The notes: generated by a model not told the origin, from the sequence alone. Numbered from the stretch's first letter, positions 27,940-37,659 are shown. The stretch is 64,000 nucleotides of DNA from an uncultured Neomegalonema sp. (GCA_937948985.1 CALFAK010000028.1:1-64000), one strand, 5' to 3'. Program-made: numbers and translations.

Positions 27940-28584
27940 ATGGAACCATCTTACGATTCGGAAAAAGTGGCGGAGATTCACCGCCATCTGCACAGCCACC
28001 TACCGTCTGAACCCGCGCTGCGTGTAAAAGCGCTCGAAAGCCTGTTGGTTGAGAAAGGTTTGGTTGATCCGGCAGCGCTGGATGCGTGGATTGAGGCCTA
28101 TACTGAAGAGATCGGGCCGAAGCGCGGAGCGATGGTTGTTGCCCGTGCCTGGACTGACCCCGACTTCAAAGCACGGCTGCTCGCAGATGCGGGGGCGGCG
28201 ATTGATGAAATGGGGTTTGCGGGGCAGGCCAGCGGGCATTTACAAGCGGTTGAGAATACGGACGCAGTGCATAATCTGGTCGTCTGCACGCTGTGCTCCT
28301 GCTATCCGTTCGCGATATTGGGCATGGCACCACCTTGGTATAAAGCAAACGAGTATCGCGCCCGCGCGGTTCGTGATCCGCGCGGCGTTTTAGCTGAGTT
28401 CGGGGTCGGCATTGCCGATGCTGTTGATGTGCGTGTGTGGGATTCGACGGCTGAATTGCGTTATATGGTCGTTCCGCAGCGTCCCGCCGGAACCGACGGG
28501 TTGAGCGTTGAGGCCCTGGCCGCGCTGGTCACGCGGAATTCGATGATCGGCACCCACCGCGATCTCACTGTGAGTGGTGCGTGA
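27940..28584 (+). CDS. nthA: Nitrile hydratase alpha subunit, cobalt type
   Basis: Hydrates nitriles to amides as an alpha-beta heteromer; the alpha chain carries the non-corrin metal centre. The metal claw VCTLCSCY is intact around residue 111; Thr in the third position is the established mark of cobalt enzymes (iron enzymes have Ser). It is followed by the family sequence [22 protein letters not shown]. At 214 residues it has the usual length. A GGGGGGAG ribosome site precedes the ATG. It begins a tightly coupled operon with the beta subunit, an accessory protein and a HIT protein. No amidase or cobalt transporter of the usual NHase clusters is visible here. Confidence 0.95.
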   Translation: MEPSYDSEKVAEIHRHLHSHLPSEPALRVKALESLLVEKGLVDPAALDAWIEAYTEEIGPKRGAMVVARAWTDPDFKARLLADAGAAIDEMGFAGQASGHLQAVENTDAVHNLVVCTLCSCYPFAILGMAPPWYKANEYRARAVRDPRGVLAEFGVGIADAVDVRVWDSTAELRYMVVPQRPAGTDGLSVEALAALVTRNSMIGTHRDLTVSGA

Positions 28585-29234
28585 TGGACGGTGTATTTGA
28601 TCTTGGCGGAAAACAAGGGTTTGGCCCGGTTGATCGCACGCATGAGGATGAACCGTATCACTCCCAAGCAGATGCCCGCGCCTATGCGCTTTCGGTAGCG
28701 GCGCGTGGTGAACGGGCCTATCCGATTGATTGGTTCCGGCATACGCGTGAGAATATGGTGCCGACGGATTACCTGACGCGCCCGTATTTCGATCAATGGC
28801 TGCAAACTGTGGTGGCAATGGCGATTGATGCGGGGGATGTGTCGCTTGATGAGGTGATCTCCGGCAAGGCCAAGGCGTTGTCGCGATCCGCTAACCCGAT
28901 GAGCGTCGCGGATGTGCGCAATATGCTGACATCGCCAGCGAGTTTTGAGCGTGAGGCAAACGGTACACCCGCCTTTGAAGTCGGTGATAGCGTGCGGACT
29001 GATGAGCGGGGTAGGTCAGGACACACACGCTTGCCCGCTTATGCACGTGGTGCGAACGGCACAATCCACGCCTATCGCGGTGCGCACTTGTTGCCGGATG
29101 CGGGAGCGAAAGGTGAGGATGTCCCTGAGCATCTTTACACGGTTGGCTTTGCCGCGCGCGACCTGTTTCCGGAAGTCGATAATGACGACACGATTTATCT
29201 GGATTTGTGGGAGAGCTATTTTGTCAGCGCCTGA
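28581..29234 (+). CDS. nthB: Nitrile hydratase beta subunit
   Basis: The partner chain (217 residues) that completes the active-site pocket. It starts with the family signature [16 protein letters not shown] and contains [16 protein letters not shown] near residue 150 and [13 protein letters not shown] near residue 190. The ATGA overlap with nthA (28581-28584) indicates translational coupling, consistent with stoichiometric synthesis of the two chains. The stop overlaps the start of the accessory gene by 14 bases. Confidence 0.94.
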   Translation: MMDGVFDLGGKQGFGPVDRTHEDEPYHSQADARAYALSVAARGERAYPIDWFRHTRENMVPTDYLTRPYFDQWLQTVVAMAIDAGDVSLDEVISGKAKALSRSANPMSVADVRNMLTSPASFEREANGTPAFEVGDSVRTDERGRSGHTRLPAYARGANGTIHAYRGAHLLPDAGAKGEDVPEHLYTVGFAARDLFPEVDNDDTIYLDLWESYFVSA

Positions 29235-29568
29235 TAATCTTGGTCCTCTGAAAAGACGCGATGGAGAGGCTGTCTTTGATGAGGCTTGGCAAGCGCAGGC
29301 GCTTGGGATAGCGGATATGCTGGTCAAGCAAGGTGTGTTTACAGCCTCGCAATGGGCCGAAGCTCTCGGAGTTGCGGTTCGGGAAGATGGCGCGGATACG
29401 ACGGAATCTTACTACGCCGCCGTATTACGGGCAGTGGAGAGGTTGTTGGACGATGCGGGCGCTGTCGCGCAGCCGGAAATTAAAGATCGACGCGACGCAT
29501 GGGCGCGCGCTTATGAGAACACACCCCACGGCGCGCCCGTGATGCTGGAAGCCGGAGAGACCGCATGA
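29221..29568 (+). CDS. Nitrile hydratase accessory/activator protein (p14K/NthE-like), TTG start
   Basis: A 115-residue protein beginning (M)[20 protein letters not shown] with EAWQAQALGIADMLVKQGVF and ESYYAAVLRAVERLL, the pattern of nitrile hydratase activators, which resemble the N-terminal half of the beta chain and insert cobalt by subunit exchange. No ATG exists near the family N-terminus. I assign TTG at 29221, with GGGAGAG 5 bases upstream. The gene overlaps nthB by 14 bases and the HIT gene by 4. Confidence 0.85.
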   Translation: MSAPDNLGPLKRRDGEAVFDEAWQAQALGIADMLVKQGVFTASQWAEALGVAVREDGADTTESYYAAVLRAVERLLDDAGAVAQPEIKDRRDAWARAYENTPHGAPVMLEAGETA

Positions 29569-29948
29569 ATTATGATGACGCCAATATCTTCGCAAAAATT
29601 CTTCGCGGGGAAATTCCGAACGAAACGGTTATGGAAACCGATCACGCGTTAGCTTTTCGGGACATCAACCCGCAAGCGCCGAACCATGTTCTGGTGATCC
29701 CTAAAGGAAAATATGTTTCTTTCGATGATTTCGCGGCAAACGCGGATCCGGCGGAGATCGTAGACTTTATCCGCACCGTGGGCGCCATCGCATCCGCAGA
29801 AGGCCTAGCGCTCAAGGATGGTGGGGACGGTTTCCGGCTGATATCAAATGCAGGCAAAAACGGTGTGCAGGAAGTGCCGCATTTTCATGTTCATATTTTA
29901 GGCGGACGATGGCTTGGCCGGATGCTTAAGAAACCTGAAGGCGAATAA
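29565..29948 (+). CDS. hinT: HIT-family protein (HinT-like purine nucleoside phosphoramidase)
   Basis: A 127-residue histidine-triad protein that in other bacteria cleaves adenosine 5'-phosphoramidates and aminoacyl-adenylates. It starts DANIFAKILRGEIPNETV and contains the catalytic HxHxH-type motif VPHFHVHILGG near residue 105. The start overlaps the NHase accessory gene by ATGA, so it should be translated with the nitrile hydratase genes. That linkage is not one I know from characterised NHase clusters. It may be incidental, or relate to a phosphoramidate by-product. Confidence 0.93.
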   Translation: MNYDDANIFAKILRGEIPNETVMETDHALAFRDINPQAPNHVLVIPKGKYVSFDDFAANADPAEIVDFIRTVGAIASAEGLALKDGGDGFRLISNAGKNGVQEVPHFHVHILGGRWLGRMLKKPEGE

Positions 29949-30084
29949 CCTGTATCCATTCGCGAAGTTTAGAATGACTCGGATATTTTTATGACACATT
30001 GTGTTGAAAGCGTCCTTCAACCAAGCCATTTGAATATTTGGAAATCTGTTCAGGCGCAGAACATTACGGCGAGTATAATAGGAA

Positions 30085-31155
30085 ATGAGTGAAGCGATGA
30101 ATGTGACCCATGAAGATACGCAGTTTCCGCTGTACCGTCGTCACATGCGCGCAACTGCAGCCCTGTTAGCCGTCGGTGTTCTGTCCAGCGGCTGCGCAAG
30201 ATTTATGGAACCGGAACCCCTGTCACAAACGGCGTCAATTGTTACCGGCACCGAAGTGGCACGCGACCCTTCATTCCTTGGCACGCGTTCAGGATTTGGC
30301 GGGAAGTCTGATGTATACGGCAGTCCTGAAAGCGGTTCCGATGTATTGGCACCCGCTTTAGGCGACCCGTTCTCGTTAGACGATCTCACATCGAATGATG
30401 CGAACTTACCTGAGTTGCGCGGCATTGATTTCGGCGCGGAATCGGCTTTGGTTGATCAAATTGCATTGCCTGCAGGCGAAGCGACGACGCAGGATTTTGC
30501 GCGCGATATCGGTGATACGATCAATTTCGATACCAACAGCTCTGAACTGTCAGAAGCGGCGCGTGAGACTTTGCGGCGTCAAGCGGCTTGGTTGAGCGTA
30601 AATGCAGCCGCCACCGCGCAGATTGAAGGCCATGCTGATGAGCGGGGAACGCGGGATTATAACCTCGCACTCGGTGACCGCCGTGCCAGCGCTGTAAGGG
30701 GCTATTTGATTGCAATTGGGATTGATGCCGGGAGAATAAACAAAATTTCTTTCGGTAAGGAACGTCCGATTGCATTGGGTTCTGATGAGAGCGCGTGGTC
30801 GCAAAACCGCCGGGCAGTGACCGTTATCGATGGTGGCAGCGACCCTATTTACGTGTCCGAATCATTTGAGACTCTGCAGCCGCTGGAAACATCGCCCAAC
30901 GTGACAGATGATGCGACCGCTTTGGGTACGATCACCTATGATCCCGCCCCTGTGGATATATCAGGCACGACAACGAATCAGCCGCTCACATTCGATCCGG
31001 CACCGCTCTCGCCGGCACTGTTTGATCCGTTGCCAGTGACGAATGCTTTGCCAGCCCCCTCGACGGCAACCCGCATTGAGGATGTGTCGGTGGATGATTT
31101 GTTGCGCGATCCCAGCTTAATTGATCGTCTCGGCGCACCACAACCGGGTTCCTGA
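30085..31155 (+). CDS. Pal-like OmpA-domain lipoprotein with long C-terminal extension
   Basis: A 356-residue outer-membrane lipoprotein candidate. A hydrophobic segment ends in a lipobox (LAVGVLSSGC, Cys near residue 37). After an extended linker, residues about 140-250 form an OmpA/Pal peptidoglycan-binding domain with TINFDTNSSELSEAA and the Pal-specific GHADERGTRDYNLALGDRRA. A Pro/Thr-rich tail of about 100 residues follows, absent from standard Pal. The gene is not near tolB/tolQRA, so it is probably a paralogue of the Tol-Pal lipoprotein. The start is uncertain: AGG is only 2 bases from ATG 30085, and ATG 30097 has no better site. Confidence 0.85.
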   Translation: MSEAMNVTHEDTQFPLYRRHMRATAALLAVGVLSSGCARFMEPEPLSQTASIVTGTEVARDPSFLGTRSGFGGKSDVYGSPESGSDVLAPALGDPFSLDDLTSNDANLPELRGIDFGAESALVDQIALPAGEATTQDFARDIGDTINFDTNSSELSEAARETLRRQAAWLSVNAAATAQIEGHADERGTRDYNLALGDRRASAVRGYLIAIGIDAGRINKISFGKERPIALGSDESAWSQNRRAVTVIDGGSDPIYVSESFETLQPLETSPNVTDDATALGTITYDPAPVDISGTTTNQPLTFDPAPLSPALFDPLPVTNALPAPSTATRIEDVSVDDLLRDPSLIDRLGAPQPGS

Positions 31156-31163
31156 GGATGCGA

Positions 31164-32195
31164 TCAGGCCACCTTCTTAGATGAACTTTCGCCTAAGACG
31201 AGCTTACAGGGTAATTGGGTGTGCTTCGGCACTGCTTCAGGGAGGTCGAGACGTTCGATCAGGGCCAACGCGGCGCTGCGGCCAAGCTCTGCAGGGTCGT
31301 GTTGTACGGTTGTAAGGCCGGGATGGATTTGAGCTGAGGCTGCTGAACTGCCCAGTGCCACAATGCTGATGTCATCACCCGGAACGAGGCCCATCTCACG
31401 CGCAACGTTCATCGCGGAGTATCCAACCAAATCGTTGAAGCAGACCAGCCCTGTGGGCCGATTATTCCGATCCAAAACGCTGCGGACGGCTGCGATACCG
31501 TCTTCAACGCGCGGGCGGGCTTGCACCCAGTTCTGATTGATCACTGGGAGGTCAGCTTCCTTAAGCGCGCGGTGATAGCCCGCAACGCGTTCATCTGATA
31601 CACTCGTGCCCGGCACACCGCCGACGAGAACGATTTCGCTGTGCCCTAACTCGATAAGGTGTGCGGTTGCCAGTCTTGCGGCATCGCCTGCAGCGGTGAC
31701 GGACCAGTCAGCCTTCGTGTCACCTTCCGCATGTCGTGACAGATACACAATCACAGCCCCCTGCGAGGTAATAGGTTCAAATATCGCGGGTTGCGCAAAG
31801 GGAGGTGGAACAACGATAAGCCCGTCGACACCATAGGTGGCAAGCACGCCAACAAATCCGGTAAGGTTTTCAGGGCAGTCATCATGGTTGTTGAACAACA
31901 CAACAATTCCGGCTTTCGCGAGGGTACGCTCAATGGCTGACAATATCTCGCCGTAACGGGCATGGGCGATGTTGTGAATACTCACCCCGACGAGACTGCT
32001 GCGCCCTGTTCGCAGGGAGGCAGCCGCCACATTACGCACATAACCCGTTTCGCGCATTGCCTCTTGCACACGCAAACGGGTTTTTTCGGCGACGAGCGGG
32101 CTGTTACGCAATGCGAGAGAAACGGTCGCCGGAGAGACGCCGAGGCTTTTTGCGATCTGTCGCTGAGTAGGTCGTATCAAACGTTTATTCGACAT
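31164..32195 (-). CDS. LacI-family transcriptional regulator
   Basis: A 343-residue repressor of carbohydrate genes in general. The N-terminal helix-turn-helix is standard (TQRQIAKSLGVSPATVSLAL near residue 8), with a hinge helix (NVAAASLRTGRSSLVGVSIH). The periplasmic-binding-like effector domain follows, ending EAVPKHTQLPCKLVLGESS. No sugar catabolism or transport gene is adjacent, so the target is not evident; dgoKA at the right end of the window is far away. It is divergent from hslV across a 200-base AT-rich spacer. Confidence 0.92.
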   Translation of the reverse strand: MSNKRLIRPTQRQIAKSLGVSPATVSLALRNSPLVAEKTRLRVQEAMRETGYVRNVAAASLRTGRSSLVGVSIHNIAHARYGEILSAIERTLAKAGIVVLFNNHDDCPENLTGFVGVLATYGVDGLIVVPPPFAQPAIFEPITSQGAVIVYLSRHAEGDTKADWSVTAAGDAARLATAHLIELGHSEIVLVGGVPGTSVSDERVAGYHRALKEADLPVINQNWVQARPRVEDGIAAVRSVLDRNNRPTGLVCFNDLVGYSAMNVAREMGLVPGDDISIVALGSSAASAQIHPGLTTVQHDPAELGRSAALALIERLDLPEAVPKHTQLPCKLVLGESSSKKVA

Positions 32196-32398
32196 GACAA
32201 TGTATTCCGTATTTGTGCGAACAATACTAACCTACGACAAAACTTAAAAAATTTATTTAAAATCGCTGTAATTAAAATTTTTCACTTATTTGATTTATCA
32301 CTTACATAGTAATAACATCAGAACTTGTTTTATCGGCAAAACCATAGACTCTAACGCAGCTTCTTGACATTGCGCCGCATCAAGGCGACATCCCAAAG

Positions 32399-32959
32399 AT
32401 GTCTGAAGAACATCAAATACAAAGCTGGCACGGCACGACGATTGTTGCGGTGCGCAAAGACGGGATTGCCGCCATCGCGGGTGATGGGCAGGTCTCGATC
32501 GGCCAAACCGTGATGAAGGGGAACGCGCGAAAGGTGCGGCGCCTTCAAGTCGGTGGGCATGATATTATCGCGGGTTTCGCGGGGGCGACGGCGGATGCGT
32601 TCACGCTGTTCGAGCGGCTGGAGACGAAGCTGGAGGCGCACCCGGGACAGTTGATGCGCGCGGCTGTGGAGCTGGCTAAAGACTGGCGCACGGATCGCTA
32701 TCTGCGACGGCTGGAAGCGATGCTAATCGTGGCAGATAAAGAAGTGACGCTGGTTCTGACGGGGTTGGGCGATGTGTTGGAGCCTGAGGGCGGTGTCACG
32801 GCGATTGGATCGGGCGGGAATTTCGCCCTCGCCGCCGCCCGTGCTCTGATCGATACGGATAAGAGCGCGGAAGAAATTGCGCGGAAGTCGCTGTCTGTGG
32901 CCGCCGAAATCTGTGTCTACACCAACACCCATGTAACGCTGGAGACGGTGAGGGAATGA
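32399..32959 (+). CDS. hslV: ATP-dependent protease proteolytic subunit HslV
   Basis: The proteasome-like peptidase of HslVU (186 residues). The mature N-terminal nucleophile is the Thr in [13 protein letters not shown], exposed after removal of about 13 residues. [22 protein letters not shown] and the C-terminal [15 protein letters not shown] are family features. It overlaps the next gene by ATGA (32956-32959). Unusually, its ATPase partner hslU is separated from it by two other genes in the same operon. Confidence 0.97.
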   Translation: MSEEHQIQSWHGTTIVAVRKDGIAAIAGDGQVSIGQTVMKGNARKVRRLQVGGHDIIAGFAGATADAFTLFERLETKLEAHPGQLMRAAVELAKDWRTDRYLRRLEAMLIVADKEVTLVLTGLGDVLEPEGGVTAIGSGGNFALAAARALIDTDKSAEEIARKSLSVAAEICVYTNTHVTLETVRE

Positions 32960-33597
32960 AGACCTTGTGCTTCATCGGCACGACACTGACCTCCGGCATC
33001 GGCGACCGGGATGCACTGGGCTGGTGCGGGCGATTGAATCGTCAGCTGATGCGCGAACGTAAGACGGTGATGCATTTTAATATCGGAGTTCCGAACCAGA
33101 CTTTGCCTGAACTGTCCAAACGCGCCGAGCGTGATTGCCGGATGCGGCTGGAGACAGTTGAAGAGGCGGTGATCTTTTTCGAGCCGGGACATGATGATTT
33201 GGCCATTTTGTCCGATAGCAAGCGGCGCACGGATGCGACGACTTTTGAGGCCCATCTGACGATGACGATGGAACAGCTGGGCGCGCTAGCCCCGGTTGTT
33301 CTGGTCGGCCCCACGCCCGTTATCGAAAGCGAGACGCCACACCACTGCCCGATTACAGGAGAGCTGGTGCGCTATTCAAACACCGGAATTGCCGCTGTAT
33401 CGCGGCGCATGGTGAGCCTTTGCGAGGGGAGCGGAATTCCGTTTCTCGACCTTTACACACCCCTGTCCAAGGTTCCGGCCTATGCCGCATCAATTGACGA
33501 GCCAAACGGGGTGTATCCATCGTCAAACGGCCATAAACTGATCGCAGACCATGCCCACCCTTTTGTGAGCGCGTTGCTGGAATCATTACATGTCTGA
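32956..33597 (+). CDS. SGNH/GDSL-type hydrolase
   Basis: A 213-residue predicted cytoplasmic esterase or lipase-like hydrolase. The N-terminus [20 protein letters not shown] occupies the place of block I (GDS), but the nucleophile motif is not a textbook GDSL: a Thr-Thr/Ser-Gly replaces it. VLVGPTPVI and [16 protein letters not shown] correspond to later blocks, with a His near residue 190 for the catalytic dyad. The family call is good; activity is unproven. The frame is coupled by ATGA to hslV and overlaps the next gene by 8 bases. Confidence 0.75.
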   Translation: MKTLCFIGTTLTSGIGDRDALGWCGRLNRQLMRERKTVMHFNIGVPNQTLPELSKRAERDCRMRLETVEEAVIFFEPGHDDLAILSDSKRRTDATTFEAHLTMTMEQLGALAPVVLVGPTPVIESETPHHCPITGELVRYSNTGIAAVSRRMVSLCEGSGIPFLDLYTPLSKVPAYAASIDEPNGVYPSSNGHKLIADHAHPFVSALLESLHV

Positions 33598-34675
33598 TAA
33601 ACGCGATGAGTTGGATACGTCTGTTGCCGAGGGGATTATCTCGGCAGAGCAAGCGGCGGCCATTCGTGCGAAACGCGCGGCTGAGGCGGGCAAGGATGAG
33701 CCTTTCAAACTGGTCAGCAATTTTGGCGATGTGTTCTTGTGCGTCGGGCTGCTGTTCGTCTCGTGGTCGCGGGCAGCGTTTATCGCGATGCCCGGTGTTG
33801 AACCGATGTGGGTTTATATCGGGTTCGCCATCGTGTTTTGGCTGCTGGCCGAATTTTTTGTGTTCGGGGCGAAGCGCAAGTTTCCGGCGGTCGTGTCGAT
33901 CCTGCTGTTCGTGGCGATGGTGTATAAGGCCGCTTCGTTAGAGTTAGGCGGATTGTCTTGGGTGCAGCTTGTGATCGGGCGGCTGATGCCTTCGGGCGGG
34001 CAAGGCGGTTTCGGGCTGTCAGACAACGGGATGGCGCATTTGGGGATTTTGACCGGGGCGTTGCTGCTCGCGTTGCTGCGTTTCAGACAACCGATATTGG
34101 TTCTGGCGCTAGGGTTATGCGCGACGCTGTGGGCGTTTGCGATTGCGCGGATGTATATGGCGGAGGCTCCTGCACGCTTGGTCTTAGCGGCTTGCGGTGT
34201 GACTTTTCTGATAGTCGGATTTCTGCTTGATCTCAAAGACCGCGCGCGGACCGGGATTTATCATGAATGGGCGTTATGGCTGTTCGTTCTTGGTTCCCCC
34301 CTGACGGTTCATCCGCTTTTCATCGGGTTGATCGGGGAGCAGATTGGCGAGTTGCGGCCCAGCTCGCTGGATGCAGCCATGAGCATTGATATGGGCAGCC
34401 TGATCTGGACCGTGGCGGCGCTGGCGGCCGGGTTTGCGTTGCTGGGCCTTCTGCTTGACCGTCGCTCGCTCGTAGCCTCCAGTTTGCTCTATCTTTCGCT
34501 GGTGCTAACTTACGCAACATTCCGCAATGGCATGGGTCTGAGCACCGCCGCAGCAGTTGTACCGCTGACCATCGGGATTATGGTGATCCTGCTGGGGGTT
34601 GGCTGGGACCACACACGCGCCATATTACTGAAAATCGTTCCCTTCCGCTCGGCATTCCGCCCACCGGATTTATGA
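33590..34675 (+). CDS. Multi-spanning membrane protein, DUF2157-like topology
   Basis: A 361-residue protein with a short charged N-terminal domain (residues 1-45, EGIISAEQAAAIRAKRAAEA) followed by about ten hydrophobic helices. The arrangement of a short helical cytoplasmic leader before a polytopic domain is reminiscent of DUF2157 proteins, but I am not certain of the family. It overlaps the SGNH gene by 8 bases and ends 6 bases before hslU. A shared regulation with the HslUV protease follows from that; a shared function is not demonstrated. Confidence 0.75.
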   Translation: MSDKRDELDTSVAEGIISAEQAAAIRAKRAAEAGKDEPFKLVSNFGDVFLCVGLLFVSWSRAAFIAMPGVEPMWVYIGFAIVFWLLAEFFVFGAKRKFPAVVSILLFVAMVYKAASLELGGLSWVQLVIGRLMPSGGQGGFGLSDNGMAHLGILTGALLLALLRFRQPILVLALGLCATLWAFAIARMYMAEAPARLVLAACGVTFLIVGFLLDLKDRARTGIYHEWALWLFVLGSPLTVHPLFIGLIGEQIGELRPSSLDAAMSIDMGSLIWTVAALAAGFALLGLLLDRRSLVASSLLYLSLVLTYATFRNGMGLSTAAAVVPLTIGIMVILLGVGWDHTRAILLKIVPFRSAFRPPDL

Positions 34676-34681
34676 GGTCTC

Positions 34682-35989
34682 ATGTCCGCTCTTACACCCA
34701 GTGAAATTGTTGCCGAGCTTGACCGCTATATCATAGGTCAAAATCCTGCCAAACGCGCCGTTGCGGTCGCGCTGCGAAACCGTTGGCGGCGGCAACAATT
34801 GCCCGATGATATTCGGGATGAGGTTTTGCCGAAAAATATCCTGATGATCGGGCCAACAGGGGTGGGCAAGACCGAGATTTCACGACGCCTTGCGAAACTG
34901 GTTGAAGCGCCCTTCACCAAGGTGGAAGCGACGAAATTTACTGAAGTGGGCTATGTGGGCCGTGATGTGGAGCAGATTATCCGCGATCTGGTCGAAAGCG
35001 CTATTGTGATGGTGCGCGAAAAGCAGCGTGAGGCGGTTAAGGCCGATGCGCACGGAGCCGCAGAGGAACGGGTGTTGGATGCGCTGGTCGGGGCAAGTGC
35101 AACGACCGCGACGCGCGAGAGCTTTCGCCGTCGGCTGCGCGATAACAGTCTGGATGATAAAGAGATCGAGCTGGATGTTGCCGATACCTCAAACCCGATG
35201 GGGATGTTCGAGATACCGGGGCAACCGGGCAATTCGGCAGGGGTGATGGATCTTGGCGAAATGCTGGGAAAAGCGATGGGCGGGCGCACGAAAAAACGCA
35301 AGATCAAGGTGCGCGATTCCTACGCGCTGTTAATCGCCGAAGAAGCGGACAAAATGATCGATTCCGAAAACCTGACCCGCGATGCTATTGACGCGGTTGA
35401 GCAGAGCGGGATCGTGTTTATTGATGAGATAGATAAGATTGCTTCGCGCCGTGAGGCTGGCGGTGCGGATGTCAGCCGCGAGGGTGTGCAGCGTGACTTG
35501 CTGCCCCTGATCGAGGGAGCGACAGTGTCGACCAAGCATGGTCCTGTTAAGACTGACCATATTTTGTTCATCGCATCGGGGGCATTTCACGTATCGAAAC
35601 CTGCCGACCTCCTCCCTGAGTTGCAAGGCCGGTTGCCGATTCGCGTTGAGTTGTCTGCGCTCGCGCGCGAAGATTTTCGCCGTATACTAACCGAACCGGA
35701 TAATTCGTTAATTCGCCAATACGTTGCGCTTATCGGATCAGAAGGGGTGACATTAGAGTTCGCCGATGACGGAATCGAAACAATTGCACGGCTGTCAGCA
35801 GAGATAAATGCATCGGTGGAAAATATCGGGGCAAGACGACTACACACTGTCTTAGAACGCATCTTAGATGAACTGTCATACGAGGCAAATACGCTTTCAG
35901 GTCAATCAGTTACGATTGATCAAACCTATGTGGAGGAGCGCATAGGAGACCTTGTGCGTAACGTCGATCTAAGCCGATATGTGCTGTAG
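34682..35989 (+). CDS. hslU: ATP-dependent protease ATPase subunit HslU
   Basis: The AAA+ unfoldase of HslVU (435 residues). It starts [19 protein letters not shown] and has Walker [16 protein letters not shown] near residue 57, the pore motif [16 protein letters not shown], an inserted I-domain (residues about 110-240), Walker [13 protein letters not shown], and the C-terminal NVDLSRYVL, which docks into HslV. It lies in an operon with hslV but with two genes in between. Confidence 0.97.
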   Translation: MSALTPSEIVAELDRYIIGQNPAKRAVAVALRNRWRRQQLPDDIRDEVLPKNILMIGPTGVGKTEISRRLAKLVEAPFTKVEATKFTEVGYVGRDVEQIIRDLVESAIVMVREKQREAVKADAHGAAEERVLDALVGASATTATRESFRRRLRDNSLDDKEIELDVADTSNPMGMFEIPGQPGNSAGVMDLGEMLGKAMGGRTKKRKIKVRDSYALLIAEEADKMIDSENLTRDAIDAVEQSGIVFIDEIDKIASRREAGGADVSREGVQRDLLPLIEGATVSTKHGPVKTDHILFIASGAFHVSKPADLLPELQGRLPIRVELSALAREDFRRILTEPDNSLIRQYVALIGSEGVTLEFADDGIETIARLSAEINASVENIGARRLHTVLERILDELSYEANTLSGQSVTIDQTYVEERIGDLVRNVDLSRYVL

Positions 35990-36198
35990 ATTTTGAATTT
36001 TTTGGCCAGATCATGCTCCGTAAGTATGTGCTGCCAATATGACAGAATGTCAAATCCTCTCTCACGATCACATTTTTTGCATTTGCCATCTTAGGTGCTG
36101 TCTAATTCGGCAAATATGCACTACGTAAGCCTTATGAATTGCACAGTGCTGATACGAGCAATGTGCAACGTTTGTAACTTTTTTGGAGCATTAGAGTG

Positions 36199-36483
36199 AT
36201 GAAAAACGCACTGGCAATCCTTCTCGCAACCTCCTTCATGGCAACACAGGTTTCAGCGCAAACGCTTTCAGCGCCGGTTGCACCTATTATCGCCACTGAT
36301 AGCAGTTGTGATGACCCCGCAACTTCAGCTGTGGAAGAATGTCCAGCCGCACTGTTGCCAGCGAGCAGCGGTCTCGGTGGAGCCACAGGGGTTGCACTAA
36401 TCGGTACAGCAGCCATCGTAGGCTTGATCGCGGTTGTGGCGAATGATTCATCGACATCAACGACGACAACACCTCGTCCGTAA
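36199..36483 (+). CDS. Small exported protein with one hydrophobic helix
   Basis: A 94-residue protein. The signal peptide (MKNALAILLATSFMATQVSAQ) is followed by a Pro/Ser region with two Cys (SSCDDP, VEECPA), a glycine-alanine-valine helix (GGATGVALIGTAAIVGLIAVV) and a Ser/Thr tail. The pattern of a late hydrophobic segment plus Thr-rich tail recalls the small YjbE-like secreted proteins, but similarity is weak. GGAG lies 10 bases before ATG 36199. A GTG directly upstream at 36196 is an alternative start. A good terminator follows. Confidence 0.65.
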   Translation: MKNALAILLATSFMATQVSAQTLSAPVAPIIATDSSCDDPATSAVEECPAALLPASSGLGGATGVALIGTAAIVGLIAVVANDSSTSTTTTPRP

Positions 36484-36510
36484 ACGCCTTGTTTTTAAAC
36501 ATTGAATATG

Positions 36511-36541
36511 AAAGCCGCGCTTTTTTTAGTGCGGCTTTTTT
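36511..36541 (+). terminator. Rho-independent terminator
   Basis: AAAGCCGC pairs with GCGGCTTT around a 12-base T-rich loop, followed by TTTTTT. It lies 27 bases after the stop of the small exported protein. Confidence 0.85.
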
Positions 36542-36643
36542 AATGTGCGATTCCCTTATTTCAAAGTTCGTTAACGCGCTCAGAAACTTGCCAATCCATT
36601 TTCCCGTAACAAATGATTGAGAGATCATATCGGGAGAAATCAA

Positions 36644-37069
36644 ATGCGCGGATATCGTAGTTTCATCACGGCAATGGCGTTAAGTTTTGCGATCTCAACG
36701 CCCTTATCGGCGGCAGAGCCGGAAAATGCGGATCGGGCGCGATCGGTTATTCAATCACAGTTGGATGCGTTCAAAGCAAAATCACCCGCCGATGCATATG
36801 AATTCGCAGCCCCGAATGTGCGTCGCATTTTCCCAACGCCCGATGTCTTCGGCAAAATGGTGCGCCGAGGGTATCCGATGGTTTGGAACCCGAGCGATAC
36901 CAAGTTCTTAGATGCGGAGAAATTAGGGGACTCGCTGATTCAACGCTTGCGCCTTATTGATCAGCGCGGTCAGGCGTTTATCGCCGAGTACATGATGATC
37001 ATGGTAGAGGGCGAGTGGCGTATCGCAGGAGTGTCAATTACCCGCGATACGGCAACAGCCGGAGCTTAG
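36644..37069 (+). CDS. Exported DUF4864-like protein
   Basis: A 141-residue secreted protein. A signal peptide (FITAMALSFAISTPLSAAE) is followed by an alpha/beta domain that resembles DUF4864: RSVIQSQLDAFKAKSPADAY, then NVRRIFPTPDVFGKMVRRGY, RGQAFIAEYMMIMVEGEWRI. The fold is similar to NTF2-like or SnoaL-like domains, but ligand and role are unknown. GGGAG 7-8 bases upstream sets ATG 36644. Its stop is only 10 bases from the truncated integrase end. Confidence 0.75.
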   Translation: MRGYRSFITAMALSFAISTPLSAAEPENADRARSVIQSQLDAFKAKSPADAYEFAAPNVRRIFPTPDVFGKMVRRGYPMVWNPSDTKFLDAEKLGDSLIQRLRLIDQRGQAFIAEYMMIMVEGEWRIAGVSITRDTATAGA

Positions 37070-37079
37070 GTGTCCGTCG

Positions 37080-37580
37080 TCATATTAAGTGGGACATCTC
37101 ATCTTCGATATGGTCCCAGAACCGCTCAAACGCATCCGTCATCGATAGTTGCGGCTGCGCCGTCAAACCCAGCAGGGCTTTTTGTTCAATCGATGCACGT
37201 TCATTCGTGAGCAGCACCCGCATCCGCTCAAGCAACTCGTCATCACCGAATTCAGCAGCGGGTTTTGGGGCAAAGCCATTCTCGATCTGCACATCCGCCG
37301 CCGCGCGATACCGCTCGTTCAAATTATCGGATGCAAGGGAATGACCTTGGACAACGGCAGCTTCCCACTGCCTGTCCAGATCGAGCGAAACCTGCGCTGC
37401 CTTGAGCTTGGCCTCCGCGAAATCGCACGTCTTCAGGGAAAAACTGATCAGCTGCCGCCGTTCGACATCCGCAAACCGCTTCGGCACAGCACGATAATAA
37501 TGAAACCAGCGCCCTTTACGCTTGAGATGCTGTCCCCACATGGCCCGGATCCCTGTCCAGAATTTGTCCAGAACCGGCAA
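37080..37580 (-). pseudogene. Truncated tyrosine recombinase (integrase N-terminal fragment)
   Basis: A 166-residue frame whose start (from MWGQHLKRKG, residue 14) matches the N-terminal DUF6538/SAM-like arm-binding region of phage- or island-type integrases: GRWFHYYRAVPKRFADVERR and QLISFSLKTCDFAEAKLKAA. The family continues for another 300 residues to the catalytic R-H-R-Y domain, which is missing: the frame ends at ...FERFWDHIEDEMSHLI and the exported protein gene lies directly beyond. A remnant of an element integrated at the neighbouring tRNA-Leu is the natural reading. Other element genes are gone. Confidence 0.75.
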
Positions 37581-37659
37581 AACACCGATCCGCAGGGATC
37601 ACTATGCATCTAATGAAATCAGTCCCTTAGAAACGACACGCCGCATCAAAAAGAACAAA

